From: UBA685 sp049890215
GTDB lineage: Bacteria; Pseudomonadota; Alphaproteobacteria; Puniceispirillales; Puniceispirillaceae
Length of the DNA: 62,540 nt
Reading direction: 5' to 3'
NCBI GenBank assembly: GCA_049890215.1
Contig: JBMHBX010000057.1
Coordinates: 1 to 62,540 of the forward strand
Of the stretch, positions 54,961-62,114 are shown one piece after another. The notes beneath the pieces were generated by a model that saw only the letters and a list, made by a program, of their open reading frames with translations, did no database searches and had not been told where the DNA came from. Within the stretch, counting starts at the first letter, position 1. Each line of letters begins with the position of its first letter. The position numbers were made by a program, and so were the translations under genes.

Positions 54961-55075
54961 AGGTCGCCTCATTTATCTGAACAAAATCGCTTATTTGTCT
55001 GCGTTTACGGATGTGCGTTGTAACGCCTTTCAGAGTCAAATGAGCAATCAGCACAAGGCGATTTGTCGCCATCAT
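54953..55075 (-). CDS. Candidate 40-codon leader peptide of ilvB
   Basis: An open frame MMATNRLVLIAHLTLKGV... of 40 codons between the candidate promoter and ilvB. Its TAA stop (54955-54953) lies inside the ilvB start region (ATGAGTAATG), so it overlaps ilvB by eight bases. Codons 6-18 are rich in the pathway's products (seven of thirteen are Leu, Val or Ile). It has no good Shine-Dalgarno and no classical U-run terminator follows, so it may not be translated. A hairpin covers its first codons. Confidence 0.35.
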   Translation of the reverse strand: MMATNRLVLIAHLTLKGVTTHIRKRRQISDFVQINEATYE

Positions 55076-55083
55076 GTGATTGC
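55044..55083 (-). promoter_or_regulatory. Leader hairpin upstream of ilvB
   Basis: Outer arms GCAATCA and TGATTGC (7 bp, perfect) enclose an inner GGCGA-CAAA-TCGCC stem, with CA/TG pairs between. The inner right arm, with one more base (TCGCCT), is also complementary to AGGCGA at 54964-54969, which spans the ilvB Shine-Dalgarno. That allows two exclusive folds. Confidence 0.45.
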
Positions 55084-55125
55084 CCGTTAACAGTCAAAGC
55101 GTGCTAAAACGCGAATATGATTGAA

Positions 55126-55154
55126 GAATTAGTGTTAAGAGCCCGAAAAGTCAA
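55126..55154 (-). promoter_or_regulatory. Candidate sigma-70 promoter for ilvB
   Basis: On the minus strand, TTGACT (55154-55149) and TAATTC (55131-55126) with a 17-base spacer, just after the miaA stop codon. It would start a leader of about 160 nucleotides before ilvB. Confidence 0.45.
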
Positions 55155-55159
55155 GTGAT

Positions 55160-56095
55160 TTATAAAATTTTTGAAAAGAAATCTAAATTTTTTCTTTCCG
55201 AATATGTCTCATTTACCTCAAAATTTGTAAAAAAATTATTACGAAAGAAGGTAAATTGCCGTTTTGCATAGCGGCGGGATTGTGTTTGCGCCTCTGTGAT
55301 CGCTGTTTGTTTATCATAAATGCCGGCAAGATAATCTTTGATTTGAGGCACGCCAACCGCTTTCATAACAGGCAGGTTGCTTTCAAGGTTCTTGGCAAGA
55401 AGTGCTTCGACCTCCTCTATGGCGCCGCCCTCCCACATCGCCAGAAAACGCTTGTTAATCCGCTCATAAAGCGCCTGCCTGTCAGGGGCAAGAAGAAAGC
55501 TGAAGCCGGTGCCGGGCAACTGGCCGCAGGGAGGATCATTTTGCCATTCACTAAGAGGGCGGCCTGTATGGCGAAAGACCTCAGTTGCTCTGGTAATGCG
55601 CTGACTATCACCAACAGACAGGCGCGCTGCAAGCGCAGGATCTGTTCTGGCAAGCGCATCAAGCATGGCCTGACCACCTTTTTGTTTATGCTCGTCAATG
55701 ATTTGGTGGTGCAGCTCATCAGGAATATCAGGAATAGATGACATACCATGGCGGGCAGCGTTCAGATACAAAGCCGTGCCACCACATAAGATTGGCAGCT
55801 TGTTTTGCGCACGCACCTGTAAGACCATGTTGCGTGCCATCGATAACCACTTGCCAACAGAACAGGCATTTTGCCCGGACAGGATGTTATAAAGCTCATG
55901 CGGGGCTCTGGCACGTTCATCATCATCAGGGCAGGCTGTGATAATCGATAAGTCAGAATAAATCTGCATAGAATCTGCATTAATGATGACGCCGTCATAA
56001 GCGCGCGCCAAATCAATCGCCATTGCTGATTTCCCACTCGCGGTCGGGCCGGCGACTATGATATAGTCAAATTCATTGTGAAATTTTCTATCCAT
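55160..56095 (-). CDS. miaA: tRNA dimethylallyltransferase
   Basis: It adds the isopentenyl group to A37 of UNN-decoding tRNAs. About 311 residues from MDRKFHNEFDYIIVAGPTASG; a Met five codons upstream (56110) is equally possible as neither has a clear ribosome site. The P-loop GPTASGKS lies near 16-23, then ADSMQIYSDLSI near 41-52, and the QRITRATEVFRHTGRPLSEWQ region near 178-198. The C-terminus is basic and ends RYAKRQFTFFRNNF, typical of the family. It is divergent from serB with hardly any space between. Confidence 0.95.
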   Translation of the reverse strand: MDRKFHNEFDYIIVAGPTASGKSAMAIDLARAYDGVIINADSMQIYSDLSIITACPDDDERARAPHELYNILSGQNACSVGKWLSMARNMVLQVRAQNKLPILCGGTALYLNAARHGMSSIPDIPDELHHQIIDEHKQKGGQAMLDALARTDPALAARLSVGDSQRITRATEVFRHTGRPLSEWQNDPPCGQLPGTGFSFLLAPDRQALYERINKRFLAMWEGGAIEEVEALLAKNLESNLPVMKAVGVPQIKDYLAGIYDKQTAITEAQTQSRRYAKRQFTFFRNNFFTNFEVNETYSERKNLDFFSKIL

Positions 56096-56125
56096 AAGAA
56101 CTGGGTACAATTAAGAGGGGCGTCT

Positions 56126-57004
56126 ATGCAAGCATTCCTGCATTTTTCATCATCAAAATCCGGGGCTATCGTCACAGACGTCATCACCGAGATTGTGCGC
56201 CAAACAGGCGGAACAGACTTTGCATGGCTGTCACAATCAGACGAGTTAGGAGCCAGTGCCTTTTGCAGGGTAAGTGAAAATCTGTCTGTTGCGGCGCTTC
56301 GTGCACAAGCGGACAGCCATCAGATAGATGTGAATATTCTTGACAGAGCGCCTCATGTGAAAAGGCTGATGGTTTGTGATATGGACAGCACGATCATCAC
56401 AAGTGAATCTCTGGATGATATGTCTTATATGGCAGGCATTGGTGATAAGGTGGCGCCTATTACCGCGCGCGCTATGGCAGGTGAGATTGATTTCTCACAA
56501 GCCTTAGATGAACGCCTTGCCATGCTGACAGGACAGCCTGCCAGCTTGCTTGATAAAATTGTGAAAGACACAAAAAGCTTTACCGGTGCAAGAGAATTGG
56601 TGCAGACCATGCGTCATAAAGGGGCGGTGTGTCTTTTGGTAAGCGGGGGATTTACCTTTCTGACATCTGATATCGCGGCGCGTTGTGGATTTCATCATCA
56701 TTATGCCAATGAGCTAGTCATAGATAATGATCGCCTTGCAGGTCGTGTCAAAAAGCCGATTTTAGACGCGTCTTCCAAGGTGCGAATCTTAAATGAATAT
56801 TGCGAGACATACGCGCTTGGTCATGATGAGGTGATGGCAATGGGTGACGGGGCAAATGACATCCCTATGCTGACCACTGCGGGCCTTGGTATTGCCTGGC
56901 AGGGAAAGCCCCTTGTCAGAGACAAGGTCAACATTCAGCTAAATCATAGCAGTTTGTGCGGGGCGTTGTTTTTGCAAGGGATATCTGAGGCAGATATCAG
57001 ATAA
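56126..57004 (+). CDS. serB: Phosphoserine phosphatase
   Basis: The last step of serine synthesis, dephosphorylating phosphoserine. The start is at 56126 (MQAFLHFSSSKSGAIV) with AGAGGGG upstream; the frame is open to 56078. 292 residues: an N-terminal ACT-like region (about 1-75) then a HAD domain with the nucleophile in CDMDSTI (Asp85, Asp87), VSGGFTFLTSDIAARCG, and GDGANDIPML near 259-268. It ends at a strong bidirectional terminator shared with degP. Confidence 0.95.
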   Translation: MQAFLHFSSSKSGAIVTDVITEIVRQTGGTDFAWLSQSDELGASAFCRVSENLSVAALRAQADSHQIDVNILDRAPHVKRLMVCDMDSTIITSESLDDMSYMAGIGDKVAPITARAMAGEIDFSQALDERLAMLTGQPASLLDKIVKDTKSFTGARELVQTMRHKGAVCLLVSGGFTFLTSDIAARCGFHHHYANELVIDNDRLAGRVKKPILDASSKVRILNEYCETYALGHDEVMAMGDGANDIPMLTTAGLGIAWQGKPLVRDKVNIQLNHSSLCGALFLQGISEADIR

Positions 57005-57012
57005 AATCAGAT

Positions 57013-57042
57013 AAAAAAGAGAGGGATTACCTCTCTTTTTTT
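57013..57042. terminator. Bidirectional terminator between serB and degP
   Basis: AAAAAAGAGAGG, loop GATTA, CCTCTCTTTTTT: a perfect 12-bp stem with A-run on one side and T-run on the other, nine bases after the serB stop and 32 bases from the opposing degP stop. It serves both convergent genes. Confidence 0.9.
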
Positions 57043-57073
57043 AAGATGTTTTTATGCGTTTTATCAAAGGTTG

Positions 57074-58603
57074 TTATTCTTCTTTTTGGGCAAAGGCGAT
57101 TTGTACAAATCTGTTTTGCCCGTCTCGCATAATCAGCATAAGGACCCCTGAGCGGCCGGCATCTCTTGCATCATTTATGCCTTTGGAGAGCTGGTCTAAT
57201 GAGGTAATGCGGCTCTGACCAAAGCGGACAATGATATCACCTGCATGCATGCCTTTTTCAGCCGCAGGTGAGCCTGAGATCACTTCAGTGACCACAACAG
57301 CCTCTGTGTCTTCTTCTATGCCATATTCGCTTGCCAAATCAGAGGTGAGTTGTTCAGCGCTAAAGCCAAGATCACCATATGATTGTGAGCTTGTTTGTGG
57401 CGCATTGCCCAACAAACCACCATTTTCGGCCTGTTCCAATTCGCCCAATTTCACCTTGAGGGTGATTTCTTTATTATTGCGCATAATCAGAACATCAACG
57501 ATTTTATCCACATCTGTTTCAGCAACAATACGCGGCAGATCACGCATGCGTTCAATCTTTTGACCATCAAAGCTGATGATGACATCACCTGCTTCGATAT
57601 TCGCTGCTGCTGCAGGACCGCCTGCCGTCACATTTGAGACAAGTGCCCCTGCCACTTCTGACAGACCAAGGCTTTCAGCAATCTCTTCGGTGACTTCCTG
57701 AATATAGACACCAAGCCAGCCACGGCGTGTTCTGCCATATTCAATCAGCTGGTCGATGACCTGTGTTGCCAGATTTGAAGAAATGGCAAAACCAATCCCG
57801 ACTGACCCGCCTGTCTGAGAGAAAATAGCTGTGTTAATGCCAATCACGCGGCCATCCATGTCAAACAGAGGGCCTCCAGAATTGCCCCGGTTGATAGAGG
57901 CATCTGTCTGGATGAAATCATCATAGGGACCAGAGCCAATATCACGACCACGCGCTGAGACAATGCCGGCAGTTACTGTACCGCCAAGGCCAAAAGGATT
58001 GCCAATTGCCAATACCCAGTCACCTACGCGGAGCGTATCTGAATCACCCAAAGAGACAGAGGTAATATCAGCGCCCTTTGGGTCAAATTTCAAAACAGCG
58101 ATGTCTGTTTTGACATCACGGCCAATTACTTCTGCTTCATAGCTATCTTCATTTGAAAGATAAATTGTGATCTGTTCTGCATTTTCGATCACATGATTAT
58201 TGGTGACCACAATGCCTTCTTTATCAATGATGAAACCTGAACCAAGAGATTGCGCGCGTCTTGTCTGGCCTCTTTCATTGAATTCTTTGAAAAATTCCTC
58301 AAATGGTGAGCCTGGCGGGAATTGCGGTATCTCCTGCCCGCCGCCACGGCTGACTAGTGTGGTTGTTGAGATATTCACAACGGCCGGTGACAGCTCTTCT
58401 GCCAGATCTGCAAAACTATCCGGGCGTGCAAATGCCGTTGTGCTTGCGATGATCATGATAAGCAGTGAGGCAAAAGACATCATCAAAATATGACGCATTG
58501 TCATGCCTGTCTGCGGCAGAGCCTGCGCCCTGTTAGAGGTGGTATGTGCAGGTGCGGATGGTGCCATTATTTGATTTTGGTTTTGGCGCGCTGAGATCAG
58601 CAT
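57074..58603 (-). CDS. degP: Periplasmic serine endoprotease DegP/HtrA family
   Basis: An envelope quality-control protease. The start is set at 58603 (MLISARQNQNQIMAP) because AAGGAG lies seven bases upstream, giving 509 residues. An unusually long N-terminus precedes the signal peptide or anchor (about 36-59). The catalytic triad is His137 (VTNNHVIE), Asp167 (TDIAVLKF) and Ser242 (GNSGGPLF). Two PDZ domains follow (about 285-375 and 405-500). An insertion RGGGQEIPQFPPGSPFEEFFKEF before the catalytic domain corresponds to the LA loop. A terminator separates it from hflKC. Confidence 0.95.
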   Translation of the reverse strand: MLISARQNQNQIMAPSAPAHTTSNRAQALPQTGMTMRHILMMSFASLLIMIIASTTAFARPDSFADLAEELSPAVVNISTTTLVSRGGGQEIPQFPPGSPFEEFFKEFNERGQTRRAQSLGSGFIIDKEGIVVTNNHVIENAEQITIYLSNEDSYEAEVIGRDVKTDIAVLKFDPKGADITSVSLGDSDTLRVGDWVLAIGNPFGLGGTVTAGIVSARGRDIGSGPYDDFIQTDASINRGNSGGPLFDMDGRVIGINTAIFSQTGGSVGIGFAISSNLATQVIDQLIEYGRTRRGWLGVYIQEVTEEIAESLGLSEVAGALVSNVTAGGPAAAANIEAGDVIISFDGQKIERMRDLPRIVAETDVDKIVDVLIMRNNKEITLKVKLGELEQAENGGLLGNAPQTSSQSYGDLGFSAEQLTSDLASEYGIEEDTEAVVVTEVISGSPAAEKGMHAGDIIVRFGQSRITSLDQLSKGINDARDAGRSGVLMLIMRDGQNRFVQIAFAQKEE

Positions 58604-58663
58604 CGTAAAACTCCTTAACAAAAAATATATGTCTCTGGTGAAGACCAATTTAGTCGTGATCTT

Positions 58664-58673
58664 CTTACGTAAG
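58664..58673. promoter_or_regulatory. 10-bp palindrome upstream of degP
   Basis: CTTACGTAAG is a perfect palindrome about 60 bases before the degP start, within the only gap where its promoter can lie. It is a possible operator half-site pair, but no regulator motif was recognised. Confidence 0.25.
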
Positions 58674-58709
58674 CTTTATCTTATTGGCTTTATTTGCGCT
58701 TTTCAGGGC

Positions 58710-58744
58710 AAAAAAACGGCAGGATCTAGGCAAAGATCCTGCCG
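58710..58744 (-). terminator. Rho-independent terminator after hflC
   Basis: CGGCAGGATCT, loop AGGCAA, AGATCCTGCCG: a perfect 11-bp stem, followed on the minus strand by seven Ts (A-run at 58710-58716). It begins 21 bases after the hflC stop, so degP is not simply read through from hflKC. Confidence 0.9.
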
Positions 58745-58765
58745 ATTGAGGTTGTTTAAGGTAGG

Positions 58766-59638
58766 TTATTGGCCGCCATCTTGATCCTTAAAGAAGCGGA
58801 AGAAACTGCTATTTGGTGACAAGACCATTGAGGTTGGCGCTTCACCAAGTGATTTCGAATAAGCTTCCATTGACCGGTAGAAAGAGAAGAACTCTTTATC
58901 TTTGCCAAAGCTGTCTGCATAAATGCTGATAGCCTGGCTATCACCATTACCACGCAGCTCTTGTGCTGTTTTTGCGGCATCAGCCAAAATCACAGTGCGT
59001 GTTTTTTCAGCATCAGCCCTGATTTTCTGCGCTTCTTCTTCACCTGTCGCGCGGAATTCTTTGGCTTCTCTGACACGTTCTGACTTCATTCTGTTGAAGA
59101 TATTCTGAGATGTTGTCTCAGGATAATCAGCGCGGCGCAGACGCACATCAATGATTTCAATACCCAAAGAGGTAACAGAGCGTTCAACCTCATCACGAAT
59201 AGAGCCGTTAATCGCCTCGCGCTCACCTGTGAGGATTGAGCCTAGTGTCTCACCACCCAATACGCGGCGAACAGATGAATCAATGATTGATTCAAGACGA
59301 GCGGTTGCCCCTTGTTCATTGCGTACTGTCTGGAAAAACAGCAGAGGGTCCATGATGCGATATCTGGCATAGGCGTCAATCACAACACGTTTCTGATCTG
59401 CCAGAATAACTTCTTCGGCATCTTGTGGGATCAGGCTTAGCACACGTTTTTCATAGTAAAGCACGTCCTGAATAAAAGGCAGCTTGAAAGCAAGACCTGG
59501 TTCCTGAATGGTGCGTTTTGGTTCACCAAACTGCAAGACAAGCGCTTGTTGTGTCTGGTTTACGGTGAAAATCGCTGAGGCAAGGCTGAATAACACAGCT
59601 GCCCCAAGAAGGAGTGAAAAATTACGAGCGAGTTTCAT
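58766..59638 (-). CDS. hflC: HflC, FtsH protease modulator subunit
   Basis: An SPFH/prohibitin-domain protein that with HflK forms a large membrane cage around FtsH. 290 residues: an N-terminal membrane anchor (about 5-23), the SPFH domain (QQALVLQFGEPKRTIQEPGLAFKLPF near 30-55) and a long helical stretch with FRATGEEEAQKIRADAEKTRT near 197-217. The start falls one base after the hflK stop, with the ribosome site inside hflK's end. It ends in a strong terminator. Confidence 0.96.
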   Translation of the reverse strand: MKLARNFSLLLGAAVLFSLASAIFTVNQTQQALVLQFGEPKRTIQEPGLAFKLPFIQDVLYYEKRVLSLIPQDAEEVILADQKRVVIDAYARYRIMDPLLFFQTVRNEQGATARLESIIDSSVRRVLGGETLGSILTGEREAINGSIRDEVERSVTSLGIEIIDVRLRRADYPETTSQNIFNRMKSERVREAKEFRATGEEEAQKIRADAEKTRTVILADAAKTAQELRGNGDSQAISIYADSFGKDKEFFSFYRSMEAYSKSLGEAPTSMVLSPNSSFFRFFKDQDGGQ

Positions 59639-59639
59639 T

Positions 59640-60764
59640 TTAGCGATCCCCCCCTTTATTGCGAGTTAACTCTTGAAGAGGCAAATATGGCACAACGCCG
59701 CCATTTTCATCATCAATGATGATTTTTTCAATGTTGGAATAGACGCCTTCGATGGTTTCAATATATATGCGCTCTTTGGTGACTTCCGGATTGACCTTAT
59801 AGGCTTCATAAACCTGATCAAAGCGTGAGGCATCACCTGAGGCTCTTGCCACAACTTCTTGTGCATAGGCTTCTGCTTCGGCAATCAGCTTGGCAGCTTC
59901 ACCTCTGGCGCGCGGCACAATGTCATTACGGAATGCTTCAGCTTCGTTTTTCAGCCTGTCCCTGTCCTGACGGGCACGTTGCACATCATTAAAGGCATCG
60001 ATCACATCAGCAGGCGGGTCAACTGCCAAAAGCTGGACTTCGCGCACGCGCACGCCTGATTTATATTCATCAAGCAATTCCTGCAATTTCTGGCGCACAG
60101 AGACCTGCACATTTTGACGCCCTTCGGTGAGGACTGTTTGAATCGCCGTCTGGCCAATGATCTCACGCATAACCGCTTCGGCAGCGACTTTGATTGTCTC
60201 ATCAGGGTCTGCCAGATTGAACAGATAAGCGCCTGCATCAGCAATACGCCAGAACACAACAAAGTCGATATCGACAATATTCTCATCCCCTGTGATCATC
60301 TGACTTTCATCAGCGATATCACGGCGCGAAGTAGAGCGACCAGCCAGATCCCGAAACCCAATTTCCAGCCTGTTATCTCTGGTCACCTCTGGTGTGAGGA
60401 CTGTCTCAATTGGTGATGGCAGGTGATAATGCAAGCCAGGCGATGTGGTGCGTACCCATTCCCCAAAGCGCAAGACCACGCCTTGTTGTTGCGGGTTTAC
60501 ACGATAAAAGCCTGTTAAAGCCCACCCTGCCAGAAGCAGAATCAGCAATAAGATTATAGCACCGCCAGACCGACCGGATGAGCCGCCTCCTGGTATAAAA
60601 CGTTTATACCGGTTGCGCATATCAGACACAATTTTATCGAATTCAGGTGGACGTGGCGCCTTTGGCCCCTGACCACTGCCCCACGGATTTTGATTGCCGG
60701 GGCCAGAGGGGCCGTTGCCCCATGGTCCTTGGTTGTTACCACCACCTTGATTATTCCAGGGCAT
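59640..60764 (-). CDS. hflK: HflK, FtsH protease modulator subunit
   Basis: The partner of HflC. The start is at 60764 (MPWNNQGGGNNQG), preceded by GAGGAGAGG, giving 374 residues. It has a glycine/asparagine/proline-rich N-terminus typical of HflK, a membrane span (about 68-88), an SPFH domain (NPQQQGVVLRFGEWVRTTSPGLHYHLP) and a coiled coil (AREVQ to EAEAYAQEVV). It is followed directly by hflC. Upstream, divergent mrp shares a 212-base region. Confidence 0.96.
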   Translation of the reverse strand: MPWNNQGGGNNQGPWGNGPSGPGNQNPWGSGQGPKAPRPPEFDKIVSDMRNRYKRFIPGGGSSGRSGGAIILLLILLLAGWALTGFYRVNPQQQGVVLRFGEWVRTTSPGLHYHLPSPIETVLTPEVTRDNRLEIGFRDLAGRSTSRRDIADESQMITGDENIVDIDFVVFWRIADAGAYLFNLADPDETIKVAAEAVMREIIGQTAIQTVLTEGRQNVQVSVRQKLQELLDEYKSGVRVREVQLLAVDPPADVIDAFNDVQRARQDRDRLKNEAEAFRNDIVPRARGEAAKLIAEAEAYAQEVVARASGDASRFDQVYEAYKVNPEVTKERIYIETIEGVYSNIEKIIIDDENGGVVPYLPLQELTRNKGGDR

Positions 60765-60896
60765 TCGCCTCTCCTCAATCATTTATGGCTAGAGATTTAT
60801 CCATTCATATACCATGTGATGTTGCCACAGCCATGTCTGATTGACCATGACTATCGCAACCATTTGTAACAAATATCATTCACGATAATGTGCCCC

Positions 60897-60925
60897 TTGT
60901 CATCAGAGCGAAGGCACCTTATCTG
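60897..60925 (+). promoter_or_regulatory. Candidate sigma-70 promoter for mrp
   Basis: TTGTCA (60897-60902) and TATCTG (60920-60925) with a 17-base spacer, about 50 bases before the mrp start in the divergent gap with hflK. The -35 has one mismatch to consensus and the -10 has three. Confidence 0.35.
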
Positions 60926-60976
60926 TAACATATTCATCTGACATAGATATTTGCGCTCAGCACGGGAAATTCAAGA

Positions 60977-62104
60977 ATGGCGACCTCAATAAACGAAGAA
61001 AAAATTCAAAAAGCGCTCGAATCTGTGAAAACAGAGGCAGGAGAGCCGCTTTTTACGCCTGATATGATCTCTGGCATTATCATAAAAGACGGTAATGTCG
61101 GCTTTGCCATTCAAATTGCAGAACAAGATGGGCCAGAGGCCAAAAATTGGCAAAAAGCCGCTGAAGAGGCTGTTTTGTCTGTGCCGGGTGTGATTTCTGC
61201 CACGGCGATGATAACAGCCCACAGGCAAGCAAAAGCGCCTACGCAAACTTCCTCATCACAGGCCACCTCATCACAGGCCCCCTCATCAGGCGGGGCGCCA
61301 TCTGGCAATATGCCGCATAAGCCGGCAAAGCATATCATCGCTGTTGCCTCTGGTAAGGGCGGGGTTGGAAAATCAACGACCGCGATTAATCTGGCTCTGG
61401 CGATTGCGGCTAAAGGTAAAAAAGTCGGGGTTTTGGATGCTGATATTTACGGGCCCTCCCTGCCCCGGCTGATTGGCCTTAACCAAAAGCCGCAAACAAA
61501 AGATAAAAAATTACTGCCCATTGAGGCATGGGGATTGCAGACCATGTCTATTGGCTATTTGGTAGCTGAGGATTCGCCGACAATCTGGCGCGGGCCTATG
61601 GTGATGAGCGCGCTTGAGCAAATGCTGCGTGATGTAGCATGGCATGAGCTTGATGTGTTGATCATCGATATGCCGCCTGGCACTGGTGATGCACAATTAA
61701 CCTTGTCTCAGCGTGCAGAGCTGGCCGGGGCTGTCATTGTCTCAACGCCGCAGGATTTGGCTCTGATTGACGCGCGCAAAGGCCTGAATATGTTTTTGAA
61801 GGTCAATGTGCCTGTCCTTGGGCTGATTGAGAATATGAGCTATTTCACCTGCCCGTCTTGTGGTGAGCGGTCTGATATTTTTGGCCATGGTGGCGCCAGA
61901 GAAGAAGCTGAAAAGCTTGGTATGCCATTTTTGGGTGAGGTGCCACTGCAAATGGCGATACGGGCGACATCTGATGAAGGCACACCTATCGTGGCAAGCA
62001 AACCTCTCTCAGAACAGGCCCAAATCTATATGGCGATTGCAGATAATCTTTTGAACTCACTTGATGAGGTGCATATTGAGGCACCTGACATTATCTTTGA
62101 TTAG
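60977..62104 (+). CDS. mrp: Mrp/ApbC iron-sulfur cluster carrier ATPase
   Basis: A P-loop ATPase of the Mrp/NBP35 family that carries Fe-S clusters to target proteins. 375 residues: an N-terminal MIP18/DUF59-like domain (1-85), a Ser/Thr/Ala/Gln-rich linker (about 86-115), then the deviant Walker A SGKGGVGKST (125-134) and the cluster-binding CPSC (Cys292, Cys295). The linker is encoded by 15-base repeats (61251-61280). It lies between the divergent hflK and convergent folA, which are usually adjacent in related genomes. Confidence 0.94.
   Translation: MATSINEEKIQKALESVKTEAGEPLFTPDMISGIIIKDGNVGFAIQIAEQDGPEAKNWQKAAEEAVLSVPGVISATAMITAHRQAKAPTQTSSSQATSSQAPSSGGAPSGNMPHKPAKHIIAVASGKGGVGKSTTAINLALAIAAKGKKVGVLDADIYGPSLPRLIGLNQKPQTKDKKLLPIEAWGLQTMSIGYLVAEDSPTIWRGPMVMSALEQMLRDVAWHELDVLIIDMPPGTGDAQLTLSQRAELAGAVIVSTPQDLALIDARKGLNMFLKVNVPVLGLIENMSYFTCPSCGERSDIFGHGGAREEAEKLGMPFLGEVPLQMAIRATSDEGTPIVASKPLSEQAQIYMAIADNLLNSLDEVHIEAPDIIFD
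61251..61290 (+). repeat. 15-base tandem repeats in the mrp linker
   Basis: CCTCATCACAGGCCA (61251-61265) and CCTCATCACAGGCCC (61266-61280), then CCTCATCAGG, encode Ser-Ser-Gln-Ala-Thr type units. They are in frame, so unit loss or gain would only change linker length. A likely slippage site. Confidence 0.8.
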
Positions 62105-62114
62105 GCATCTCTGA

